Shown: piece after piece, positions 33,680 to 43,294 of the stretch
Layout: every line of letters starts with the position of its first letter
Position numbering within the stretch: position 1 is the first letter of the stretch
Assembly (NCBI GenBank): GCA_021234155.1
Contig: JAJEKV010000141.1
Location: forward strand, 566,039 to 630,038
Direction of reading: 5' to 3'
Origin: Isoetes taiwanensis
Taxonomy: Eukaryota; Streptophyta; Lycopodiopsida; Isoetales; Isoetaceae
Length of the DNA: 64,000 nucleotides
Position numbers and translations under genes: made by a program
Notes under the pieces: generated by a model
Told to the model about the DNA's origin: nothing
Database searches by the model: none
Seen by the model: the letters and a program-made list of their open reading frames with translations, nothing else

Positions 33680-34135
33680 CGCTGTCTCTTAAGCATCTTA
33701 CCTTTGAAATGTGGGAACCGTTTCCAGCAACTTCCCCAGCTTGGAAGAAGAGGGCAGAATCGACTTTACTGTGGCAAAATTTCTTGCAAAAGCAACAACA
33801 AAAACAGACCTAGACTATGGCTTACCTGCAGGGGGCCTCATGTTTATACCTGCGCCATGCTGACCAAATCACTAGAGCGCCTACGTGCTGCATCCTAATC
33901 GACATCTGGAGCAGACCATCGCCTCCTCAGACTTCGGCATCCCCTTCGTCACATTTTCTCCCACAAAAACTTCGATTTCACATTTCAGCATCACAATTAT
34001 AGGTATAATTATACGAATATATCCCATTCACCTTCGAAAATCTTATGTAACATTATATGCATTCCACATTTTCTTAACTTTATAGGAGATAACTAGTAGA
34101 CCAATATAATTTTGTGCAATAATTTTAGCATTTAT
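33680..34135. other. No gene seen; possible 5' exon of the Rep-like gene
   Basis: A minus-strand donor-like CATTTCAAAG|GTAAGA lies at 33700, which could close an upstream exon of the Rep-like gene. No homology was recognised. The rest is AT-rich. Confidence 0.3.
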
Positions 34136-34139
34136 AAGG

Positions 34140-34464
34140 TTGATTATGTGACATCCAACACTATGATGACATTCGGACATGCTATGCTGAGTTAGTCTGT
34201 TCTGTCCAGCCCGATGTTTAGCATGGCTCGATACGGATGCTGGGATCATACCTACAAGAGGTCATGAATCGCGGGGATCAGCTCGGTCCTCAGGCACTTG
34301 CCTGATATGTGTACATATTTCATTCCCCTCATGATTGATGTATGTACAGTTTGACAGCAATCTTATTCTCGTCATGGTGTTTCCCCAGAAAACCCTTCGG
34401 GACGAGGGTTTTTTAACCCGGACAGTAATAAGTTTGTTGCGCCTCCTTTTTGGATCCCATAGGC
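34140..34464 (+). mobile_element. LINE 3' end, CpG-depleted copy
   Basis: Matches the family from the conserved C-terminal coding (CGGACATGCTATGCTGAGTTAG, compare 40858) through the hairpin at 34388-34413 to GGATCCCATAGGCC. There the match stops before the usual pentanucleotide tail, so the 3' tip is lost. Confidence 0.75.
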
Positions 34465-34681
34465 CAAGCAAGATCAAGCTAAGAACTATTGCAAGGGCCA
34501 AAAAAGGTATCCAAGTTTTTCGCTTCTTGAGGTAAGGACCTTTGTGGATACTCGATAAGGTTATTTTCCTATATAGAGCTTTTGGTACATGGCAGTAAAG
34601 AATAACAAAAACTTTTATACGTGGCCAAAAGCACACGAAGACTTTGGCAAAGTCTTGTTTGTTGGGCATTTAGGCATTTAT

Positions 34682-34998
34682 TGTCATGAACCTATGCGAG
34701 AACAAGGAAAATATGGATGCAAGAAATACGAAAAAATACGTCAGGATTGGCAAAGAATCTGATATATGAACAGGAATCAAGAGTACAATGGCCCGAAGAC
34801 AAGCAGGAACACACAACGGATGCCTAGAAGGCTCAAGACTGGCGTTGAACCAGAATGGTTTGACAAAAAGGAGGTGCCTCCTTATATATCTAGGCCGACG
34901 GTCAGGATCGCGCCACTCCAATGGATGAGATCACGCCAAGTGTCGTGCATGCATGTAGATTCTAAATTGTTCTAAAACCTCCTAGGAACAGCCCTGCA
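34682..34998 (-). repeat. 3' LTR of the minus-strand chromovirus
   Basis: 317 bp; aligned by eye with 39827-40151, sharing TATGCGAGAACAAGGAAAAT and CTCCTTATATATCTAGGCCG (a TATA-like core). Confidence 0.9.
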
Positions 34999-35019
34999 TA
35001 TGAAGAAGACATGCAGGAA

Positions 35020-35105
35020 TGTCTTCAATAAGTATTGGTAGCACACTTGGCAAAGGTGCTCGACTCTCAACTAGAAGATTGCGAGTTCAAACCCGTTGCA
35101 TTCGT
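35020..35105 (+). repeat. tRNA-like SINE relic inside the chromovirus
   Basis: TTGGTAGCACACTTGGCAAA (A-box-like) and GCGAGTTCAAACCCG (B-box-like) are about 50 bp apart, just inside the 3' LTR. They are probably an insertion into the element. Confidence 0.4.
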
Positions 35106-35229
35106 GTGACGACCATATACGAGTATGATGCTCGTATGATACGGATACCTATATGGCCATCACACCATCCCCTCCTACGACAGCGACAGGTCCTCGGAGC
35201 TGGAGCTGGAGCTGGAGTACTCAAACTTG

Positions 35230-38200
35230 GCTTATCAGGGTAACGTCAGTGGAACTCTGCAACTTTATCAAGAGCATTAGTCAGATTCACAGTAGGCTCC
35301 CAGGTTCTATCACTTGGTGAGGTAACCTTCCCAATCGACCAAATAATAAAGACAACGTCATAGGAACTTGGAGTCCAAAATTTCTCGAACTTCAAATTCC
35401 TCATGATCATCCATCTCGATTGGTGGTGGAGGTGGAGGTACTCGATCTGGAGATGGATTCGCCATATAGGGTTCCAACAAAGACACATGGAATACTGGGT
35501 GAAGTTGAACTGATGGTGGAAGCTCCAGACGGAAAGCAGCATCACCAACTCGTTCAATGATCCGATAGAGACCTAAGCGCCGGTTGTCAAGCTTGTGTGC
35601 TTGAGCCTGGAGAAGATGGTGTTGAAGATCGTTCTAGAGCATGCAGAGCTTCTCGGGCATGTCCTCGGCATTGGGATTGACTGAGTCATATCCAGGAGCA
35701 ATGAAAGACCATCAGGGATGTATGCCGAAATTAATAAAGAATGGAGTCTGGCCTTTGGAAGCATAGACCGAATTATTGTAAGCAAATTCCGCCAGGGATA
35801 GTCAATCAACCTAGTCATCCTGCTGATAATTGATGAAGCATCGCAAATACTGCTCAAGTGTTTAATTAGTGCGCTCTACCTGCCCATTGGTCTCTGGGTG
35901 ATGTCCGAAAGAGAGCGAACATTCCACATGCAAGAGTTGCAAAAGACGCTTCCAAAAGCTGGCAACAAACGGGGGGCCACGGTCACTGACAATGTTATCT
36001 GGTAAGCCATGGAGTCGAACCACCTCTCGAAGCAAGAAAACCATTGTGGATTCACTGGAGATAGAAGTGCTGCAAGGAATGAAATGCGCCATCTTAGAAA
36101 AGCGGTCAACGACAATAAGTATTCATGGCCCTGAGAGGATGGAAGCTCAATAATAAAATCCACTGAAATGCTCTTCCAAGGACTGGCTGGAACTAGTAAA
36201 AGGCTTAAACAGACCATGTGGACGGTGCTTGGGAGCTTTTGCACGACAGCAGATATCACATGAGCGTACAGAAGTCTCAACAGTGCGGCGGAGACCTGGC
36301 CACCAATAATCCCGAGCAATAAGTTCCAGAGTCTTGGCAATGCCAAAATGGCCGGCGAGAGGAGAATCATGATAGGACTGCAGAACTTGAAGTCAAGGAG
36401 CACCATCGGGAATATACAAAAGTCCATCAAGAAATAGAAGTCCACCTCGAACCTCAAAATGATCATAGTCCAACCTCATTTGCCGGGATGATGATGCTAA
36501 GCCAAGATGTGATATTACATCCTGCGCCAATGGATCAGAAGGAAGAGAAACTCGAACAGACTCCAACAAGGATGTCATGACGCCTCTCGAACAAAGTGAT
36601 GGTCATAAGCTGTAAATGATCAGGTCCTAGAATAATCTGTGATTGTTGATCAAATGCTGACTCCCCCGCCTTAGGTTCGAAATGAGATCTGCGAGAAAGA
36701 GCATCTGGTTTCCCTTGAAATCAAAGCGGAATAGCACCTGTGCATGCCATCGAGCCCGATGAAGATTAAGAACCCGAGCAGACTGCAAATATTCCAGGTT
36801 GTGATGGTCCGTATACACAGTCACTTTATGAGGAGAAAATTCAAGAAATCATCGCCACTCCTGAAAAGAGTCATCAATCGCCAAAGTTCCTTATCGTAAA
36901 TAAGATAGTTGATATCTGCAGCCTGGAACTTTCGAGAATGATAGGCGATCGGGTGCAACTCATGATCATTCCCTTCTTGTGACAAGATGCTGCTAAGAGC
37001 AAAATCTGATGCATCAGCTTCGAGAATATAGGGACGCGCAGGATCCGGGTGTGCAAGAAAAGGTGCTGCTCTAAAAGCATGTTTCAGAGTGATGAATGCT
37101 GATTCTGCTTCTGGTGAGACGTGTCAAAGGCAAGATGATCTCTGAATAGTCTTTGATGAAGCGGTGATAAAAATTGGCAAACCCTAAGAAGCATTGTATA
37201 TCTTTAACCGAGGAAGGTGATTCTCAATCAAGAACTGTGCTGACCTTCTCTAGATCCATGGAAACACCCTGAGGTCGTGTGATGCGATAGCTAAGAAACT
37301 CGACTATGTCCTACTCGAACTGATACTTCTCTAGCTTGACATAAAGTCCATTTTCCCCTAGCTTCTAAAGGACCTTCCGGACACGTTCTTCATGCTCCTC
37401 TAAAGTCTTTGAATAAACCAGAATATTATCCAGATAGATGATAACAAAGAGATAAAAAAACTTCCGAAAAACATCGTTAGCCATGCGTTGAAAGACCGCT
37501 GGAGCATTGGTAAGGCTGAAAGGCATGACGGTATACTCAAATTGACCATACCGAGTTTGAAAGTTTGTCTTCCACTCATCACCTTACCTGATCTGGATAA
37601 GATTATACGCACCTCGAAGATCGATTTTCGTGAAGTATCATGCACCTTGTAGTCGCTCAAGTAACTCCAGAATCAGAGGGAGAGAATACCGATTACGCAC
37701 AGTGATCTTGTTGAGGCCGCGATAATTCACAACCAATCGCAAAGAACCATCCTTCTTGGAAACAAGGAAGATGGTAGCCCTTGCGGGTGACTGAGAATGT
37801 CGGATAAACCCAGTTGTAAGATTCTCCTCGATATAGGTCCGCAAAGTCTGCAATTCTGTTGGTGACAAGCCATAGATAGGGCCAAATGGCGGGGTTGTCC
37901 CTGGCTGAAGATCAATGAGGCAGTCATAGGGACGATGCTCTAGAAGCTGATTGGCTTTGACCTTATCAAAAACATCGCCAAAATTATGAGCAGACATTTT
38001 TGAAGCAGAGCTAGTCAAAGGATGAATTTGGATTGCAAATACTGAACTAAGATCTTGCCTACCAGATCTGATAAACTTGTGAAGAGAGATTTTCGAGATA
38101 CGGAGCTGAGGCCACGAAGAAGCCTCTACAGAAGCAGGAGCAAGAACAGGAGCGAGAACAGGAACAGGAGCAGAAGTAGGAGCAACTGGAGTAGGAACTG

Positions 38201-38830
38201 GACTAGGAACTGGAGCAGGAACTAGAACAAGAACTGGAGGTGGGACATCATCTAGAACATGGTCTTTGAGACATGAACTGGAGCAGAGACAAGAGCTGAA
38301 TCAGGATGTGGAGCAGCAACAGGAATAGCAAGGACAGAATCAAGAGCCCATAATGCTGTACGGACTGAAGTAGATATTGGTGCAGAGGCCTGAACTGTAG
38401 ATGAAATGGAACTAGAGCTCGAACCAGCAAACCGAAAGGATCTAGTATGCCAATCAATCTGTGAATTATGTAGCTCGAGCCAGGGCAGACCCAAGACTAC
38501 TGACGCATGTGGGCTAGCGATGAGATTGATGGAAATACTACAAGAAGCTCCCTCGAATAAAATGTGAAGAGATGCAGTACATTTTCTGATTGCACCTGAA
38601 GAGATCTCACGCCCATCAACCACATTAATGCTCGACCCTGCTTCTAGAAATGGCGTGCTTAGTAGCGAACATACTATCCATGAAGCAGGCGTTTGCACCA
38701 CAATCAAGTTGCGCCAGCGCCTATATTCTCCCAACTTCTGACTCCAATGAAATATAGATAAAAAATTCTTTACTGACCTTGTCCGAGGGAATAAAACCTT
38801 TGTCACATGTGGGAGGAGTTGGAGGTATGT
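35230..38830 (-). pseudogene. Gypsy pol: protease, RT, RNase H, integrase, chromodomain
   Basis: From the 5' side: protease region about 38800-38440 (INVVDGREISS...VVLGLPWLE); RT from 38018 ([38 protein letters not shown]), with the YxDD box mutated to YLDN near 37430; RNase H about 37080-36620; integrase with SCDICCRAKAPKHR zinc cluster near 36260, then MAHFIPCSTS, NIVSDRGPPFVASFW and HHPETNGQVERTN (36092-35862). The tail reads YRIIERVGDAAFRLELP, LHPVFHVSLLEPY, and a clear chromodomain (EVREILDSKFL, LYYLVDWEGYLTK, TWEPTVNLTNALDKVAEFH; 35430-35246). Chromodomains steer integration towards heterochromatin. Frame changes occur every few hundred bases. Confidence 0.88.
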
Positions 38831-38839
38831 CAGGCAACT

Positions 38840-39760
38840 GTCGAGAGACTCCTACTACTTGGATGAGACGAATGGTTTAATCGTTTAATAGGATATCCAC
38901 AAGCAATATGGCCAATCCCTCCACAATAGAAGAGATTAGCCTCTCTTCAGCGTTGCTTCTCAGCTGCAGACAAGGGCCCTCGAACCACACCATCAATTTG
39001 TATAGGCACTGGGCCAACTGATTCCGGGGACGTGGGCAGTGCAAAAACTGTTGTGATCACTAGAGTTTGGGGAAGTAAAGAAACATGCTGATTTTATCTT
39101 CTTGTCTATGCTCAAAAAGACAGTTATCACAACGAACAACAAACTTTATAACTTCATCCAAGGGTCTGGGATCCTCCATAGTCAGTAATATATCCTTTAT
39201 ATCCTTGCGGAGCCCTCTTCGAAAATAGTCCTGAAGAGCCGCATCTTTCCAGGCTGTGTCTATGGCAATTGTCGGAACTCAGAAGCACTGAAGCCAGACG
39301 AGAACCTTGCCTGAGGTTGCCAAGCTTGATTACTGTTGTGCATTGCCGATCAGTGTCTCAAAAACATGCCTCAAGTTCAGCAGTAAATGAAGCAAAATTT
39401 TGTAACTTGGGAGCCTTTTTCTCCAATAGGAGGGGCAAACCAACTCAAGTCTGACCTAGAAAGAAGAGAGCCAACTAGTCCGACCTGTTCCCGATCTGTA
39501 GGATGCTTGTGAGGGTGGAGCCGAATAACAAGCCGAATCTGATTCAAAAAACCCCGGAGCTTGGATCTAGTACCATCAATTCTTTTTGGCAAGCTAATCT
39601 TTGGTTCCGATGACCTCTTCCCGAAGCTAGAGGTTGACTCATGAGAAGCTACCCACTCCCGGAGCTCCTTGTTATCCAACTGCAACTGCTGGCATACTTG
39701 AACAAATTGCTGGACCTACTATAATAAGGATGAAACCTCCTCCATAAAGACAAGAACCGC
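38840..39760 (-). pseudogene. Gypsy gag with zinc knuckle
   Basis: Begins near 39690 (MQLDNKELREWVASHESTSS) and includes GFLNQIRLVIRLHPHKHPTD and DLSWFAPPI, a plant gypsy gag layout. A zinc knuckle YCGGIGHIACG lies near 38920. Fragmented by stops between 39370 and 38940. Confidence 0.7.
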
Positions 39761-39826
39761 CCAATATGGATAAAGAAATCTTAGGATTAGAGCAGGCAAG
39801 AACCAGTAATAGATTCTGGTTCAAAC

Positions 39827-40151
39827 TGTAACGAATTTATGCGAGAACAAGGAAAATACGTGGAAAAAATGCAAGAAATACGGAAGAAATACGTCAAGAT
39901 CGGCAAAGAATCTGATATATGAACAAGAATCAAGAGTACAATGGCCCGAAGACAAGTAGGAACACGAGACAGATGCCTAGAAGGCTCAAGACTGGCGTAA
40001 AACCAGAATGGTTCGACAAGAAGAAGGGGCCTCCTTATATATCTAGGCCGACAGTCAGGATCGTGCCACTCCAACGGATGAGATCACGCCAAGTGTCGTG
40101 CATGCATGTAGGTTCTAGAATATTCTAGAACCTCCTGGGAATAGTCCTGCA
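39827..40151 (-). repeat. 5' LTR of the minus-strand chromovirus
   Basis: 325 bp; starts TGTAACGAA and ends AGTCCTGCA on the plus strand. No convincing primer binding site follows on the minus strand. Confidence 0.88.
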
Positions 40152-41205
40152 TCCTGTTCAAGGTCTTAGTTGAGCCTGTCCCTTTATATAAGGTTGAAGT
40201 ATGTGGCCTAGTAGTGTCCCTCGCTACCTAGAATGATTTGGAGCAGGTACAGAAAGCCTTCTTGGTACGAGCACTGGAGGTGAAGTCCACAGTCCCATAT
40301 CAAATTCTGTTGGAGGAGATGGGTTTCATGCCTCTTCAGAGGACGGCCCTTGATTGCCATATTGTCTATTTTCAGAAGATGGTCAATATGGACGATGCTC
40401 GTCTCTCTAACCTAGCCTATATCGTGACAATGGGGCCATAGCGCCTCAAGGCCTGCTAGAGGGATCAGAGAGCTCAATGGTTGGCTAGATGGAATGTGCA
40501 GGAGCACAAGTGCATACATGTGCAAACAGAGGCAGATCGCCATAGCTTGAGGCAATATCTTGACGCCTGCTTCCTCAGCAAGCTCTAGGATGTCAATGCC
40601 TTTAAATAGGTCAAGACAACACATTACCAGCGCCACATAAATCCCACATTGGAACAGGGCCCTCAATGCTACCTGCATGCCTATGAATAGGTGCAGACTC
40701 GTTGCCTCCATTCGCAGAGGAGCATACCATCTTCGAATTGATATGGGCAGATGGATTGGTGAGCCATGCCAGAGCAAGCTTGGTCAATGCTGCCAAATGG
40801 GAGTCATTGAGGATGAATCTCATACCCTTCAAAGATGCCCAGCATATGATCAAATTCGGACGCGCTATGCTGAGTTGGTTAGGCCTCACCAGCCGCTACA
40901 TGTGATATTGAGCACATCTTTCGTATAGACGCTGGGGTTATATCTTCAGGAGGTCATGGATATGCGAGATCAGCTATGTCCTCGGGCACACACTTGACAT
41001 GTATATATACATATATCTCATGATGATGTATACCCGTACAGTTTGACATCATTCTTATTACTGCCATGGTTTTTCTCTCGAAAACCCTTCAGGGCGGGTG
41101 TTTTTTAACCAGACAGTAATAAGTTTGCTGCGGTCCTTCATTGGGTCCCATAGGCCGATTGGTCTCTGTGGACGATAAAAATCATTCTTTCTTTTTTTTC
41201 TTCCT
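40152..41205 (+). mobile_element. LINE 3' part, CpG-depleted copy
   Basis: Starts at the LTR edge with CCTGTTCAAGGTC and matches the GC-rich LINE from its LVEPVxLY region onward (LVEPVPLYKVEV; DLEQVQKAFLVRALEVKSTV; near 40700 LVASIRRGAYHLRIDMGRWI; DESHTLQRCPAYDQIRTRYA). It carries the 3' hairpin at 41081-41106, the GGGTCCCATAGGCCGATTGG tail and a (TTCT)-type end at 41186-41205. Many positions that are CG in the GC-rich copy are TG or CA here. Confidence 0.85.
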
Positions 41206-41409
41206 TATAGGACCATCAAGTTGTTAGTCTTATTGCGTTTAAAGCTCTTACTTCGTTTCCTCGGCTTGATTCTTTTTCCCCAACTCTTGCTTCGTTCCTC
41301 TAACTTGTCATCCCGTTTTGAATTCTCTCTTTCTCTGTCTTATCGCCCTTCTTACTTTATTATCTTCGTTAGTTTTTTTTATTCAATAGCTCTTAGCTTA
41401 TTCAGAATT

Positions 41410-41633
41410 ACCTCAATTATATATAAAGCCCCTTCATCAGCTCCTAAGCTTGAATTTGAATTTCATTTCCTTTCGTATTTTTTACATCTTTATATGGGCC
41501 ACTCTCTAGGTTGGTCTTTTTACCTCAATTATATATAAAGCCCCTTCATAAGCTCCTAAGCTTGAATTTGAATTTCATTTCCTTTCGTATTTCTTACATC
41601 TTTATATGGGCCACTCTCTAGGTTGCTCTTTTA
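41410..41633. repeat. 112-bp tandem duplication with TATATATAAAG
   Basis: Units 41410-41521 and 41522-41633 are almost identical. Each carries ACCTCAATTATATATAAAGC, a TATA-box-like core. They sit about 130-350 bp upstream of the ParB/methyltransferase-like coding region. Confidence 0.9.
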
Positions 41634-41769
41634 GCATTATTTTCGTCCACTTTATTATTTGCTCTAGAAGCATCCTTGAAGGTTTGGAGACAGAGCCGAT
41701 GAAAACCCCTGCATGTGGGATGTTGAAGTGACATCATGTGGGAAGGAGAAAGATCTATTTCTATGGCAA

Positions 41770-42745
41770 AGGGATAAAAAAAGTTCCGCAAGTATAAGAA
41801 GGTCGGTGTGGTCATCTCCGTTGCTGCCCCAGATTCAAGATATCTCACTATGTATGTGAAAGATTGCTTGAAGGGTAAATTTTACCACACTAAGAAATTG
41901 TCTGTCTCCAATTATTCTTCCACATCAATGAGCAAGGCCAAGGGGACTGACAAAAGGCCGGCGCCTCTAAATTGCCAGAACTTGGACTGGAAGGATTTGG
42001 AAGGGATGAAGGAGGCCGGAACGCTCACATCAAGGGAGCTCGGAATGGAGATTTCCAGGGTGAGAGAGAAGCTTTTTAACACAGGGAACTTCACATCCAA
42101 CGTGTTTGATTTTAAAGCACTCTATAGTTACGAAGGATGTTGTTGAGAAGGAGAAAGCTCCAGAGAAGAGTGCAAATGTGGAAACTGAAAGCAATCCAGA
42201 TGATTCAGATGCAGAGAATGACGAAATGGTTGACTCCCAGTTCTTGGATCCAGATGACCAGATAAAGAAGTCACAGAGGGGGGCCCAAAAGATGGAGTGC
42301 TTTGCTCAGTTTTATCTACTGGGGATTGGCCACAAGTTGTTGCTGGACATAAGACGGTTGAAGGTTTGCACTGGCGATGCGGTCCTCTTCGACCACAGGA
42401 AATTTAATCCAGCTCATATGCTAGAGATTCTGAACCTCATGCTGCATCTGTTGCGGATCCAATGCTTGCGGGCGTTATACCATTCAGCAGACCTACTGGT
42501 GAGTCGTTCAGGTGGAGCACCAAGGAAGACCTGAGGGGCAAAGATGTGAGATTCTGGGTTGTGGATAGTCAGCATTCAGTGAGGGCAGCATAAGTGTTGC
42601 AGACAGAAAAGGAGGTTCCACAGAGGATTAAGGATCGGTATTCCAAACAGGAGTGCAGAGTTCTCCCAGCGGACACACTACCCACTGAGCTCGCCCGCAT
42701 TAGCCACTGTCAGAATACAATAGCAGCAAGTGCCAACTATATAAG
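41770..42745 (+). pseudogene. N-terminal part with ParB-like domain of a decayed DNA-methyltransferase gene
   Basis: Coding runs from about 41790 (VGVVISVAAPDSRYLTMYVK) through a lysine/aspartate-rich linker (42120-42290). The domain then reads VLFDHRKFNPAHMLEI, AASVADPMLAGVIPFSRPTG, and RFWVVDSQHSVRAA (42549-42590). The last has the (D/S)GxH-R-A-like core of ParB-superfamily domains, followed by QRIKDRYSKQECRVLPADTL. One in-frame TAA (42591) and at least two frame changes (near 42110 and 42435) disable it. It ends at a plausible donor ATATAAG|GTATAT (42745). In phages and bacteria ParB-like domains often precede DNA methylases. Here the methylase-like part follows after the intron, supporting one gene. 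The ParB call is by motif only. Confidence 0.45.
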
Positions 42746-43294
42746 GTATATTACTGTCCTTGCACCAGGGCGATTCTCGACTCGCGAGTCGAGAAAGACC
42801 CCGCATCCTCCGTTTTCTGTCTACCTTTGGGTATTCTCGACTCGCGAGTCGAGAATACCCGGAATTTGTAATTTACTGCTATATATAGGCCTCCTTCTAC
42901 TTGAGGAATTTCGTCGACTCGCGAGTCGAGAAAGGCCCCACATCCTCTGTTTTCTGTCTTCCTCTGGGTATTCTCGACTCGCGAGTCGAGAATTTCAGAA
43001 TTTGTAATTTACTGCTATACAGAGGCCTCAACCCACGACTTGAGGACTTTCTCGACTCGGAGTCGAGAAGGGCCCCGCACCCTCTTTTTTTTTGTCTCTC
43101 TCTGGGTATTCTCGACTCACGAGTCGAGAATACCCATAATTTATAATTTTCTACTCTATAGAGGGTATCCTACCTTGTAATGGGGCTTCCTTGTAATGGG
43201 GGACTTTCTCGACTCGCGAGTCGAGATAGACCCAAACCCTCTGTATGTTCTGCTCCCATGTATGTTCTGACATAGTTTCATTTATTTATTGCAG
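42746..43294 (+). other. Intron carrying a palindrome array
   Basis: Inferred intron between donor AAG|GTATAT and acceptor TTTATTTATTGCAG (43294), which separates the ParB-like from the methyltransferase-like coding. It contains seven CpG-rich palindromes in a roughly 140-bp tandem unit. Confidence 0.5.
42774..43226. repeat. Seven-copy palindrome array, core CTCGACTCGCGAGTCGAG
   Basis: Palindromes lie at 42774-42795, 42829-42860, 42914-42929, 42971-42992, 43048-43070, 43104-43135 and 43207-43226. The second is a perfect 32-bp palindrome (GGGTATT...AATACCC arms around the core). The sixth is the same with one CG-to-CA change, and the fifth lost the central CG. Two palindromes plus the spacers CCCGCATCCTC...TTTTCTGTCT and AATTTGTAATTTACTGCTAT form a unit of about 140 bp repeated roughly 3.3 times. 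Confidence 0.95.

Larger units (their letters stand above)
34682..40151 (-). mobile_element. Ty3/gypsy chromovirus, complete layout but dead
   Basis: LTRs at 34682-34998 and 39827-40151 (TG...CA on both strands) enclose gag, zinc knuckle, protease, RT, RNase H, integrase and a chromodomain, in gypsy order on the minus strand. The LTRs are diverged by eye at many positions, implying an old insertion. No target-site duplication is visible: TTTAT precedes the left LTR and TCCTG follows the right. The left flank is unrelated, whereas the right flank is a LINE body. This suggests recombination or a flanking deletion after insertion. Numerous stops run through pol. Confidence 0.92.

Noticed and set aside
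38248-38457. Leucine-rich minus-strand frame that looks like a membrane protein
   Set aside because: It overlaps the gypsy protease region in another frame. The hydrophobicity comes from a repetitive AGGAGCAGGAAC-type sequence read out of frame.
42774-43226. CRISPR-like array
   Set aside because: Repeats are palindromic and spacers are themselves repeated; the context is a plant intron with no cas genes.
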